From the NCBI RefSeq assembly GCF_030128825.1, contig NZ_CP119127.1, positions 5,011,501 through 5,075,500 of the forward strand: 64,000 bases of DNA, given 5' to 3'. The notes beneath the pieces were generated by a model that was not told the DNA's origin, ran no database searches, and saw only the letters and a program-made list of their open reading frames with translations. This document shows positions 1 through 8,739 of the stretch, in pieces. The position numbers and the translations under genes are program-made. This stretch comes from Sphingobium sp. WTD-1 (GTDB lineage: Bacteria > Pseudomonadota > Alphaproteobacteria > Sphingomonadales > Sphingomonadaceae). Within the stretch, counting starts at the first letter, position 1. Each line of letters opens with the position of its first letter.

Positions 1-30
1 CCCTTCATGCCGATCCGGAATAAGCGGTGC

Positions 31-1122
31 CTATTCCAGATAGGTGGTGCGCAGCGCCGCAATGTCCACCGGCGTCAGGCCGATTTCCTGGGCCAGATAG
101 GCATCGACCGAACCCCAGCGCTTGTCGATTTCGGCGAAGGCATAGGTCAGGAAGGGCGTGCCGTCGGGCAGGACCAGCGGATTGGCCTTGGCCATCGCTC
201 CGCCCTTCTGCATCTGCGCGAACATGCCGGCGATCGGGCTGCTCTGCGCCACGGCATCGCTCATCGGCGGCACTTCATATTGCGGGCGGCGCGACGGGGT
301 CGAGAGCACATAGTCGCGATAGATGACATCGCGCGGCACGCCGAGCGCCGACAGGATCATCGCGCTGACAAAGCCGGTGCGGTCCTGCCCGGCCGAGCAA
401 TTATAGAGCAGCGGCCCGTCCTTCGACAGCAGGCGGGCGAAGACGATACGCAGCTGCGGCTTCAACTGGGTCGCCATATTGCCATAGGTGCCGGCATAGG
501 CCGCGACCTGCTTGGCCGGGTCGATATTCTTGGCATCGAACTTCATGCCCTGCATCATCGCGGCCATCGAATAGCCGACCGCATTATAGGGGATGCCGTC
601 CAGCTTGGTCGGCGCGAACAGCCGTTCCTCGTCCGAGCGGAGATCGACCAGATTGGCGACGCCCAGCGCCTTCACCTGCGCCACATCGGCCGGGGTCAGC
701 ATGGCCTGGCCGCCCGATCGATAGATCTGGCCCCAGCGGACATGTTTGCCGCCGGCCGCCGGATAGCCGCCCAGGTCGCGGAAGTTGGAGGATTGCTCCA
801 TCACCAGCACGCGTTCGGCCACGCGCGTCACCGCGCCGCTCTTGCTGTCGCGCAGCAGAAAATAGGGGCGGGTGCCCGGCGCCACCTGCACCTCCTGCAC
901 GCCATCCTTGTCCCTGGCCGAGACCAGCGTAGCGCTGGCGACGGGGGCATCGGGGCGATCGGCCTGCAACAGATCGACCGGATCGGCATCGCTCCAGCGG
1001 ATCGCCAGCCTGTCGGGCGCCACCCGCTCCACCACCGGATCGGCGATGGTCCCGGCCAGGACTGCGGCCGGCATCATCAGAGGCAGTGCCGCCAGCGCGG
1101 CGCGGATCATCATCTTGCGCAT
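31..1122 (-). CDS. Secreted tyrosine-phosphatase family protein
   Basis: A 363-residue protein with an N-terminal signal peptide (hydrophobic residues about 5-24, ending AVLAG), so probably periplasmic. The motif SSNFRDLGGY near residue 112 and the P-loop NCSAGQDRTG (Cys242, Arg248) match the Y_phosphatase3 branch of the CX5R phosphatases. The residue before the nucleophilic Cys is Asn, where His is usual; this could alter the Cys pKa. The gene lies only 21 bases downstream of a TonB-dependent receptor on the same strand and is probably co-transcribed with it. Family members act on phosphotyrosine, phosphoinositides or small phosphate esters; the substrate here cannot be told. The family call is firm, the catalytic role is inferred. 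Confidence 0.85.
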   Translation of the reverse strand: MRKMMIRAALAALPLMMPAAVLAGTIADPVVERVAPDRLAIRWSDADPVDLLQADRPDAPVASATLVSARDKDGVQEVQVAPGTRPYFLLRDSKSGAVTRVAERVLVMEQSSNFRDLGGYPAAGGKHVRWGQIYRSGGQAMLTPADVAQVKALGVANLVDLRSDEERLFAPTKLDGIPYNAVGYSMAAMMQGMKFDAKNIDPAKQVAAYAGTYGNMATQLKPQLRIVFARLLSKDGPLLYNCSAGQDRTGFVSAMILSALGVPRDVIYRDYVLSTPSRRPQYEVPPMSDAVAQSSPIAGMFAQMQKGGAMAKANPLVLPDGTPFLTYAFAEIDKRWGSVDAYLAQEIGLTPVDIAALRTTYLE

Positions 1123-1143
1123 GTTCGTCTCTCTCCCTCTATT

Positions 1144-3408
1144 TTAGAAGCGGACCGTGGCTTCCAGACCATAGGTGCGCGGTTCGTTGAAAATGCCGAG
1201 TTGCAGCGACGAGGAGCCGGTCTGGAAGAATGTGTGCTGTTCGTTGAACAGGTTGCGCGACCAGGCCGAAATCTGGAGCTTGGCGTCGCCCTTGAGCGTG
1301 ATGTCGGCGAGCGACAGGCGGGCATTCACCAGGAAGGAGGAGTCGGTCAGCGCCGCGTCGCTGGACTGGGAATGATAGCCATCGCCGCCATTGGCATCGA
1401 CATGGGCGCGCAGCGTCGCCCAGTCGAGCGGCAGGCTATAGTCGATCGCGCCGCTGAAGGCGTTCTTGGGCGTATAGACCACGAACACGGTCTGCAGCGC
1501 GTTGCCGGCAAAGGGATTGGCCGCCCGTGCCAGATCGCCCTTGGTATAGGCATAGGCGGCGGTCAGCGTCAGCCCCTCGACCGGCATCACCACCAGATCC
1601 GCCTCGAAGCCCTTGATCGTGCCATGGCCATCGACATTGACGGTCTCGATCGTGGTGCGGGTCGGGCCGCCCGGCACTTCGGACAGCACCGCGTTGAAGT
1701 CGATCTGCTGATTCTTGTAGATCGTCTTGTAGGCGGCCAGGTTCAGCCGGACATGATGGTCGAGAAACTCGCCCTTGAAGCCGATTTCGGAGGTCTCGAC
1801 CTCCTCCGGCTTATAGGCGCGATAGGTGACGGAGCGGGAATTGGCGCCGCCGGCGCGATAGGCCGTCCCCCATTTGCCATAGAGATGGATATTGTCGGTC
1901 GCGTCGAACGCCAGAGTGACGGTCGGGTCGATCCGGCTGCTGGAAATGTCGAAGCGGAAATCCTTGTCGACGCCATTGACCTTGAACAGGTCGCCGCTCT
2001 TCTTGTCACGGGTATAGCGCGCGCCGCCGGTCAGGTGCAGCGCATCGTCCAGGATCGCCGGGGTCCAGGTCGCCTGGCCATAAAGGGCGAAGCTATCGGC
2101 CTTGGCGTCGCTGGCGCGATCGGGATAAGGCGTGACCTGGCCGGCTTCCAGCGTCGGCAGCCGGGTCGGCGCGTCAGCCGCCGTCGCGCCCCACTGCATG
2201 GTATAGGGCGCCCAGGCCCAATCCTCGCCCTTTTCATGATAATAATAGGCGCCGGCGACGAAATCGATGCGCGAGAGCGACCCCACCAGCTGCACTTCCT
2301 GACTGAACTGATTCTGGTCGAGACCTGCCAGGCTGTAGCGCGCGAACTTGGCATAGGGCGCGAAGGCGCCCTGATGCGCGCCGCCATTGTCATATTGGCT
2401 CTGGCTCAGTTCGCGATAGGAGGTGATGGAGCGCAGGTTGATGCCATCGGCCACCTGCCAATCCATATGCAGCGCATGGCCATGGGTCTTGCCGATGCTC
2501 TTCTGGATCGGCACGCCGATGTCCGCGGTCCTGGCGCGATCGGGCTGGACCTCGACCATGTCCGCGACCGGCAGACGGTCCGACTTGCCCAGCATCTGGA
2601 AATAATAGGGCGTGCTGGCGTCATAGGAGGTGTCGAAATCATATTGGGCGGAGAAGCGGCTGCTCGGCTCCCACAGCACTGCACCATGCATGCCGCGCTG
2701 GTCGAGCTGGTTATAATCCTCCTCGCCCGCCATCGGATTGTCAGTGGTGCCGCCGCGCTTGGTGACGAGCGCATCCAGCTTGACGCTCAAATTGGCGAAG
2801 CTGGGCAGGTCGAGATGGGTTTCGACCTTGTAGCCGTCATAGTTCATGACGCCCATGGTCTGGCTGAGGTGGAACGCGCCGCTCGGCTTCCTGCTGACGA
2901 TGCTGAGCGCGCCGCCGGTCGAGTTGCGGCCGAACAGCGTGCCCTGCGGCCCCTTCAGCACCTCGATCCGTTCGATGTCGAACAGGGCGGTGCCCAGCCC
3001 CTGCGAGCGGCCGAGATAGACGCCGTCGATATAGATGCCGACGCCCGCGTCGCGGCTGGGCTGGTTGGCGTCAAACGGTACGATGCCGCGAATGCCGACG
3101 GTCAGCGCCGAATTGCGCGAGGCGAAGGGGGCGATGCGCAGCGACGGCACCGCGCCGTCGCCCAGATCCTTCAGGCTCACCACGCTGCGCGCCTTGAGGT
3201 CGTCGCTGCCCAGCACCGAAATGGCGATCGGCGTCTTCTGCAGATTGGTCTCGGTCTTCTGCGCGGTGACGACAATCGAACCAAGGCCGGCATCCCCTTC
3301 GTCAAGCGGCGCGTCCTCCGCATGGGCCGGGGCCACGAAGCCCGCCCCCATCAGCATGGTGCCGGCCAGAATGAGCGCGCGACGGCGCAGGACAGACGAA
3401 TGGTTCAT
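1144..3408 (-). CDS. TonB-dependent outer-membrane receptor
   Basis: A 754-residue protein with a signal peptide ending AHA (about residue 30), a TonB-box-like stretch IVVTAQK shortly after, a plug domain (about 50-160, with the GPQGTLFGRNSTGG signature) and a 22-strand-type barrel ending in a C-terminal Phe (ATVRF), as expected for BAM-dependent insertion. It resembles the large sphingomonad family of TonB receptors associated with catabolic clusters and not classical siderophore receptors. It would import the substrate, or a complex of it, across the outer membrane using TonB energy. It is divergent from the double TetR regulator at 3590 and followed by the phosphatase gene. The ligand is not predictable from the sequence alone. 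Confidence 0.93.
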   Translation of the reverse strand: MNHSSVLRRRALILAGTMLMGAGFVAPAHAEDAPLDEGDAGLGSIVVTAQKTETNLQKTPIAISVLGSDDLKARSVVSLKDLGDGAVPSLRIAPFASRNSALTVGIRGIVPFDANQPSRDAGVGIYIDGVYLGRSQGLGTALFDIERIEVLKGPQGTLFGRNSTGGALSIVSRKPSGAFHLSQTMGVMNYDGYKVETHLDLPSFANLSVKLDALVTKRGGTTDNPMAGEEDYNQLDQRGMHGAVLWEPSSRFSAQYDFDTSYDASTPYYFQMLGKSDRLPVADMVEVQPDRARTADIGVPIQKSIGKTHGHALHMDWQVADGINLRSITSYRELSQSQYDNGGAHQGAFAPYAKFARYSLAGLDQNQFSQEVQLVGSLSRIDFVAGAYYYHEKGEDWAWAPYTMQWGATAADAPTRLPTLEAGQVTPYPDRASDAKADSFALYGQATWTPAILDDALHLTGGARYTRDKKSGDLFKVNGVDKDFRFDISSSRIDPTVTLAFDATDNIHLYGKWGTAYRAGGANSRSVTYRAYKPEEVETSEIGFKGEFLDHHVRLNLAAYKTIYKNQQIDFNAVLSEVPGGPTRTTIETVNVDGHGTIKGFEADLVVMPVEGLTLTAAYAYTKGDLARAANPFAGNALQTVFVVYTPKNAFSGAIDYSLPLDWATLRAHVDANGGDGYHSQSSDAALTDSSFLVNARLSLADITLKGDAKLQISAWSRNLFNEQHTFFQTGSSSLQLGIFNEPRTYGLEATVRF

Positions 3409-3474
3409 GATGCGTATCCCCCGAATGATGTTGAATTCGGAGGGGCAGTTAGAACGCTTGTATGCAGTCGCAGT

Positions 3475-3484
3475 TACATATGTA
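3475..3484. promoter_or_regulatory. Palindrome in divergent TonB receptor/TetR intergenic region
   Basis: The ten-base perfect palindrome TACATATGTA sits in the 181-base gap between the receptor gene and the divergent TetR-type gene, in an AT-richer patch of otherwise GC-rich sequence. It is a plausible core for a regulator operator or promoter elements for either gene. There is no direct evidence for binding, and such short palindromes also arise by chance. Confidence 0.3.
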
Positions 3485-3589
3485 TCTCAGTTCGATGACA
3501 GGAACAGCGGCAATATGACAGCGGCGAGACACGGATATCGCCCCGACGCAGCCTTTGCCAGTTCGGCGGGATATGGCATAAAGGACGCT

Positions 3590-4825
3590 ATGGCGACGGC
3601 TGAAAATTTGGAAAAAACCTCGGAAATCGGCACAATGGAGCGACTTATCGAGGCCGTTCTCGACCTATGGGAACGCAATGGCGCGAGCGGCACATCGGCC
3701 CGCGCGATCAGCCGCCTCGCCCAGACCCCGGTGTCCGGAATCTACCACCACTTCGGATCAATGGAACATTTGTTTCTATCCAGCCACGAGCAGGCCCAGC
3801 GCGAGTCGGAACGCTGGTGCGCGGCGCGGGTGGCGGAACTGGGGGGTATCGCCCCCCTTTCGCGTGACGCCTTCGGGCCGTTGCTCGCCGCCCTGATCGA
3901 CCAATGGTGCGAGGAACAGCGCCGCCTGGCCTTCGCCTGGCGCGAATGCCAGCTGATCGCCGCGCGGGACGATCGCTACGGCCCGGTCGCCCAACGCTGG
4001 ACGGCAATGTGGCGAAACTTCTGGGAAGATGTCTGTGCGCGCTGCGGCCATGCGGGCCAGGGCGCCTTCACGGCCTATCTGTTCGATGGCGAGGCCACGC
4101 TGCACCTGATGCGCTGGCGCCGGCCGATCGACCGCGCGGGACTGGAAGAGTTGTGTGGCGGCTGGAACGACTGGCTGTGCGGTCGGCCGGCGCGCGATGG
4201 CGACTGGCGCCTCTATGCGCGAGCGCAGGCCGATCTGGCACTACCCGAACAGATCATCACCGGCGGAACGATGGAACAGGTTGCCGAAGCGGCCGCCGAC
4301 GTGTTGGCGCGGGACGGCATGGGTGCCCTCACGCATCGCGCCGTCGCCGCGAAGGCTGGCCTGACCCTGGGCGTCATCTCCTATAATTTCCGGTCGAGTG
4401 CCGAACTGGTCCGTGCCGCGTTCGAGATGATCTATCGCCGGGTGGTGGGCAGCCGGGGCATCGCCCCTGCCGATCCGGTCGCCCTGTCGGAGGAAGAGGT
4501 CATGGCCCGCTATCGCACGCCCTTCCCGGCCAATGACCGGACATTGTCGGCGCTGGACGAACTGATGCTCGCGGCTGCCCGCGATAGCGCCCTCGCCAGC
4601 TTTGCGCCGCAACTGCGCTATCGGCGCGGTCGCACCAGCGGTGGCATGTTGCAGGCCCTGTTGGGACGCGAGATTTCGGGCCTGGAGGCCGCGCTTTTTT
4701 CCGGCTTCGCGTCGGGGCATCGCAAGGCCTGCTTCGGCCTTCCCGTCGATGAAGCAGCCGAACGGAGCGGTATCCTCATCACCCAATTGCGGGAAATGTT
4801 GCGTACCCCTTCTGCCGCTGGATGA
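3590..4825 (+). CDS. Double TetR-type transcriptional regulator
   Basis: The protein (411 residues from this ATG) contains two TetR/AcrR-like units in tandem. The first HTH is at about residues 15-65 (ending in a YHHFGSMEHLF turn) and the second at about 225-280 (VISYNFRSSAELV), each followed by a helical ligand-binding-like region. Typical TetR proteins have about 200 residues and one HTH, so this is a covalent pseudo-dimer or fusion. The start was chosen because AAGGA lies five bases before ATG; in-frame ATGs also occur at 3515 and 3635. It is divergent from the TonB receptor and probably regulates it and perhaps the neighbouring P450 and Rieske operons. The inducer is unknown. Confidence 0.85.
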   Translation: MATAENLEKTSEIGTMERLIEAVLDLWERNGASGTSARAISRLAQTPVSGIYHHFGSMEHLFLSSHEQAQRESERWCAARVAELGGIAPLSRDAFGPLLAALIDQWCEEQRRLAFAWRECQLIAARDDRYGPVAQRWTAMWRNFWEDVCARCGHAGQGAFTAYLFDGEATLHLMRWRRPIDRAGLEELCGGWNDWLCGRPARDGDWRLYARAQADLALPEQIITGGTMEQVAEAAADVLARDGMGALTHRAVAAKAGLTLGVISYNFRSSAELVRAAFEMIYRRVVGSRGIAPADPVALSEEEVMARYRTPFPANDRTLSALDELMLAAARDSALASFAPQLRYRRGRTSGGMLQALLGREISGLEAALFSGFASGHRKACFGLPVDEAAERSGILITQLREMLRTPSAAG

Positions 4826-4827
4826 GT

Positions 4828-5667
4828 TCAACCGGAGAGGGCACCGGCCCGCGCCGCCAATATATCCTCCAGATGGTTGACCGGATCGCCGGCCACTACG
4901 CCGCCCTCGACCGGCATGGCGATGCCGGTGATCTGACGCGCGCGGTCGCTGGCCAGGAACAATGCCGCCTGCGCCACATCCTCCGGCACGCCGCGCCGCT
5001 TCAAGGGCTGGTTGGAGAGATAGACCGCGTCGATCGCGGCATCGACCCGCGCCGCCCGGTCCGCCTCTGCCCCCTGCGCGCTGAAGGACGACAGGCTGGT
5101 GCGGATATGGCCGGGCACCAGGCAGTTCACGCGGATGCCATGCTGCGCGAGGTCAATCGCCACCGACTTGGAGAATTGGATCAGCCCCGCCTTGGACGCG
5201 CGATAGCTCATCATCGCCTGTCCGGCGAGCAGGCCCGCGATCGAGGCGTTGTTGAGGATGACGCCACCGCCATGATCCTTCATGTGCCGGGCCGCCGCCT
5301 GCGTCCCCAGCATCGGGCCGAGCAGATTGACCGCCATCACCCGATCGAAATCGGCCAGGCTGTCGTCCAGGAAATGCGGGAAGGGCGCGCAGCTGATCCC
5401 GGCATTGTTGAACAGGATGTGCAGCCCGCCAAAGGCATCGACCGCGCGCGCGACCATCGCCTGCACCTGCGCCCGGTCGGCGACATCGACCGCCATGAAC
5501 AGCGCCGATGGCCCGAGCGCGGCGGCCAGCGCGGTGCCGGCCGCGACATCGCGGTCGGCGATCAGCACGTTGGCACCTTCCGCCACGAACAGCTCCACCG
5601 TGGCCCGGCCGATGCCGCCCGCGCCGCCGGTGACGATGGCGACCTTGCCCGCCAATTCTCCTGCCAT
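4828..5667 (-). CDS. Short-chain dehydrogenase/reductase
   Basis: A classical SDR of about 279 residues: the cofactor loop TGGAGGIG near the N terminus, NNAG, and the catalytic Ser with YRASK (Tyr and Lys of the active site). It should oxidise an alcohol or reduce a ketone with NAD(H) or NADP(H). The ATG at 5667 overlaps nothing and follows GAGG; a TTG three codons upstream (5676) would overlap the P450 stop codon. It is the last gene of the ferredoxin-P450-SDR operon, so it may oxidise the alcohol made by the P450. It ends only two bases from the convergent TetR gene. Confidence 0.9.
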   Translation of the reverse strand: MAGELAGKVAIVTGGAGGIGRATVELFVAEGANVLIADRDVAAGTALAAALGPSALFMAVDVADRAQVQAMVARAVDAFGGLHILFNNAGISCAPFPHFLDDSLADFDRVMAVNLLGPMLGTQAAARHMKDHGGGVILNNASIAGLLAGQAMMSYRASKAGLIQFSKSVAIDLAQHGIRVNCLVPGHIRTSLSSFSAQGAEADRAARVDAAIDAVYLSNQPLKRRGVPEDVAQAALFLASDRARQITGIAMPVEGGVVAGDPVNHLEDILAARAGALSG

Positions 5668-5672
5668 GCGCC

Positions 5673-6953
5673 TCAACCCCGCCGGGTGAAGCGGATCGGC
5701 AGCCGCTCGATCGACTGGGTCGCGACCGTCGGCAGATAGCGGATATCCTCGGGCGCGATCGCCAGTTCGATATCGCCGATCCGCCGGACGATCTCGCGCG
5801 CCGCGACCTTGATCTCCATCCGCGCCAGCGCCAGGCCGATGCAGCGATGCACCCCGCCGCCAAAGGACAGGTGCCGGCCGATATTGGGCCGGTCGAGGTC
5901 GAAGCGGCGTGGATCGGGGAACACATCCTCCTGATCATTGGCCGAGGCATACATGAGCAGCAGATGCGCGCCGGCCGGCAGGATGCGCCCGCCCAGTTCC
6001 ACCTCGCGCGTGGTCATGCGCGACAGGCCGCGCACCGGCGGCTCGATCCGCAGCAATTCCTCGACGAAACGGTTCATCAACCGATCGTCATCCACCGACG
6101 CTTGCAGCAAGGTCGCGATTTCCGGCCGGGTCGCGAGAATGTAGAAGAGATTGCCGAGCGCCGTCGCCGTCGTCTCATTGCCGGCGATCAGCAGCGCCCG
6201 GATCAACGACACAGCCTCGGCAAAGGTCAGCGCCTGGCCATCGGCATCGCGGGCATGGACCAGGTCGGAAATCATGTCCTCGCGCGGGTCGGCCTCGCGC
6301 TCGCGCATCTTGGCGATCAGATACTGTTGCAGGTCGCAAATCTCGCGCGCATGGCCCAGCATCTGCGCGCGATCCTGCATCCGGCCGATCTGCGCCGTCA
6401 CCGCGATCGACCAGCGCGCGATGCGGTCCTTCATCGCCCAGTCGAGGCCGAGTTGCTCGCAGATGATCCGCACCGTCAGCGGCACCGCGAAATCCTGCAC
6501 CGCGTCCGCCTCGCCCCGGTCGGCAACGCTGTCGATCAGGTCGGTCACGACCTTGGTGATACGCGGCTCCAGTTCCTTCACCCGATGGGCGCTGAACGCC
6601 TTTTCCATCAGCTTGCGGATGCGGGTATGATAGGGCGGGTCGGACATGATCGCGTCAGGGAAATAGCCACCGCCGTCGCGCTCCAATATCTGCTGGAACT
6701 CCTGCTGGAAGCCCTTGGCCTGCTGCGTGTGATAGCCCTTGTTCACCGAATAGGTGATCGGATCCTGCTGGATCGTAGCGATATCCTCGTAGCGGGACAC
6801 CAGATACATGCCGAGCTTCTCGTCCCAATGGACCGGGTCGAGCGACCGCATCGCCGCATAATAAGCACGCGGCCGGGCCGAGATGATCGGATCGGTCATC
6901 GACGCGGTGTCGAGCAGGCTGCGCGCTTCGGGCGCCAGGGTGTCTTGCGTCAT
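5673..6953 (-). CDS. Cytochrome P450
   Basis: A 426-residue soluble bacterial P450. The haem-binding loop is FGGGVHRCIG (Cys371 as the thiolate ligand), the I-helix oxygen-activation motif is AGNET (257-261) and the K-helix ExxR is E299 to R302. There is no membrane anchor. It begins with an ATGA overlap with the upstream ferredoxin gene, strongly suggesting that the ferredoxin supplies its electrons. No ferredoxin reductase is encoded nearby, so one must come from elsewhere in the genome. It likely hydroxylates the island's substrate or an intermediate; the substrate cannot be inferred. Confidence 0.95.
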   Translation of the reverse strand: MTQDTLAPEARSLLDTASMTDPIISARPRAYYAAMRSLDPVHWDEKLGMYLVSRYEDIATIQQDPITYSVNKGYHTQQAKGFQQEFQQILERDGGGYFPDAIMSDPPYHTRIRKLMEKAFSAHRVKELEPRITKVVTDLIDSVADRGEADAVQDFAVPLTVRIICEQLGLDWAMKDRIARWSIAVTAQIGRMQDRAQMLGHAREICDLQQYLIAKMREREADPREDMISDLVHARDADGQALTFAEAVSLIRALLIAGNETTATALGNLFYILATRPEIATLLQASVDDDRLMNRFVEELLRIEPPVRGLSRMTTREVELGGRILPAGAHLLLMYASANDQEDVFPDPRRFDLDRPNIGRHLSFGGGVHRCIGLALARMEIKVAAREIVRRIGDIELAIAPEDIRYLPTVATQSIERLPIRFTRRG

Positions 6954-7273
6954 GGCTGCGCCACCACGACGCGCAGGCCGTCGAGCGCCTGGCTCAGGCG
7001 GATCTGACAGGCAAGGCGGCTGGTGTCGCCCGCGACATCGGACACCATGTCGAGCATCGCATATTCGATCTCATCGGGCGCCCCGGTGCGATCGACCCAG
7101 GCCGGATCGACATGGACCAGGCAGGTCGCGCAGGAACAGGCGCCACCACAATCGGCCGCGATTCCGTCGATCCCGTTCGCCTTGGCCAGTTCCATCAGCG
7201 ACAGGTCACCCTCCCCGGCGACCGCCTGCTCCACGCCATGCACATCCACAAAGGTGACCCGCACCATCGACAT
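6950..7273 (-). CDS. [2Fe-2S] ferredoxin (P450 redox partner)
   Basis: An adrenodoxin/putidaredoxin-type ferredoxin of 107 residues. Cluster ligands are Cys42, Cys48, Cys51 and Cys89 in the pattern CX5CX2C...C; an extra Cys46 lies inside the loop. The ATG at 7273 is preferred because GGAGAAGG precedes it; ATGs at 7267 and 7285 are also in frame. It is the first gene of the operon and overlaps the P450 start by four bases, which points to a dedicated electron carrier from a ferredoxin reductase to the P450. Confidence 0.92.
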   Translation of the reverse strand: MSMVRVTFVDVHGVEQAVAGEGDLSLMELAKANGIDGIAADCGGACSCATCLVHVDPAWVDRTGAPDEIEYAMLDMVSDVAGDTSRLACQIRLSQALDGLRVVVAQP

Positions 7274-7446
7274 CCTTCTCCTCATGAAGGGGCAGGATGG
7301 CGGACCCGGGCCGGGGCGGAAAGGCATGGCGCCGCGCAGCCGCTTGACTGGCGCGGCAGGCCGGGCGGCGGCGAGAGGACACGCCAAGTGCGCGTGCAGT
7401 CATTGGGTCAGGAAAGGGCGCGGCCTAATCTTCACCGCAGAAGAGG

Positions 7447-8739
7447 ATGCCATTCGTGCCGACGACGCTCATCGCCAACGCCACCATCTGGGATGCCACC
7501 GGCGCGCCTGCCTTTGCCGGCGACCTGCTGATTGAAGGCAACCGCATCCTTGCGGTCGGGCCGGATGCCAGTGCCGGCCGCGCGCCGGCCGATCAGGTCA
7601 TCGACGGCAGCGGCAAGACGCTGATGCCCGGCCTCACCGAAGGCCATGCCCATATCTCCTTCGGCGACGCCGCCTCGACCGAAGATCTGATCGCGCCCTC
7701 GCCCGAAGCGCACACGCTCATCACCGCGCGCATGGCTGGACGCCTGATCGATCAGGGCTTCACCAGCTGCTATGGCGCGTCGGCGGCCAAGCTCAAACTG
7801 GACGTCGCGGTGCGCGACGCGGTCGATGCCGGCCATATCCCCGGCCCCCGTATCCGCGCCGGATCGACCGAGATCACGGTCACCGGCGGCATGGGCGACG
7901 AGAGCAGACTGCACAATCCGCGCATCGGCATATCCTGCGTCGTCGACGGGCCGGAGGAGATGCGCCGCGCGGTGCGGCTGGCGATCCGCGAGGGTTGCGA
8001 CAATATCAAGCTCGATGTCTCGGGCGACCCCTTCTATCCCGGCAGTCCGGCCCATGTGACGCCGATGGCGTTCGCGGAAGTGCAGATGGCGGTCGACACC
8101 GCTCATGCTTTCGGCCGCAAGGTGAACGCCCATAGCCGGTCGATAGAAGGCAGCAAATATTGCGTCCGCGCCAGAGTCGATGGCCTGTTCCATGTCGAAT
8201 ATGCCGACAGCGAACTGCTCGACATGCTGGAGGAAGCGAAGGACCGGATCGTCATCGCGCCCTCGATCGGACTGTTCCATGCGATGATCCATCATGGCGA
8301 ACCCTGGATCAGCCGCGCCGCCTGCGACGCGATGGGCATAGCCGCACTGATCGAAGCATCGGTCGAGACTCACACCGAATTGCGCAAGCGCGGCATCCGC
8401 CATCTGATCGGCGGCGACTATGGCCTGGCCTGGAACCCGCAGGGCACCAACGCCCGCGATATCCAGCTGATGATCGACTATTATGGCTATGACGCCGCCG
8501 GCGCGCTGGCCTGTGCCACCCGCAATGGCGGGCAGGCGATGCGCGACCAGGGCGATCTTGGCACTTTGGTGCCCGGCGCGCTCGCCGACATGCTGCTGGT
8601 GGACGGCGATCCGCTGGCCGACGTCACCATCCTCGAAGACAAGAACCGGCTGGCCATGGTGATGAAGGACGGCGCGATCCACAGCATCGCGCTCGGCCTG
8701 ATCGACTGTGCCACGCCCGCCCAACGGAGAGTTGCATGA
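7447..8739 (+). CDS. Amidohydrolase family metal-dependent hydrolase
   Basis: A 430-residue member of the amidohydrolase superfamily with the small N-terminal beta-sandwich, the PGLTEGHAH metal motif (His67, His69), later conserved His in VNAHSRS, and a C-terminal Asp in GGDYGLAW. It resembles the imidazolonepropionase/prolidase-like branch, which hydrolyses C-N bonds in cyclic or peptide-like substrates. It opens a tightly packed operon and overlaps the following Rieske gene by ATGA. A GTG at 7456 could also be the start, because AGAGG is closer to ideal spacing for it. In this context it may open a lactam, imide or similar ring. Confidence 0.88.
   Translation: MPFVPTTLIANATIWDATGAPAFAGDLLIEGNRILAVGPDASAGRAPADQVIDGSGKTLMPGLTEGHAHISFGDAASTEDLIAPSPEAHTLITARMAGRLIDQGFTSCYGASAAKLKLDVAVRDAVDAGHIPGPRIRAGSTEITVTGGMGDESRLHNPRIGISCVVDGPEEMRRAVRLAIREGCDNIKLDVSGDPFYPGSPAHVTPMAFAEVQMAVDTAHAFGRKVNAHSRSIEGSKYCVRARVDGLFHVEYADSELLDMLEEAKDRIVIAPSIGLFHAMIHHGEPWISRAACDAMGIAALIEASVETHTELRKRGIRHLIGGDYGLAWNPQGTNARDIQLMIDYYGYDAAGALACATRNGGQAMRDQGDLGTLVPGALADMLLVDGDPLADVTILEDKNRLAMVMKDGAIHSIALGLIDCATPAQRRVA

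Noticed and set aside
7..3498. Plus-strand open frame of over 1100 codons across the phosphatase and TonB receptor genes
   Set aside because: It is antisense to two genes with clear signal peptides and family motifs, shows Arg/Gly/His-rich low-complexity composition, and has no recognisable domain. High GC content removes stop codons in this frame.
7344..7349. TTGACT as a -35 box for the amidohydrolase operon
   Set aside because: No acceptable -10 sequence at 16-18 bases downstream; the region there is GC only.
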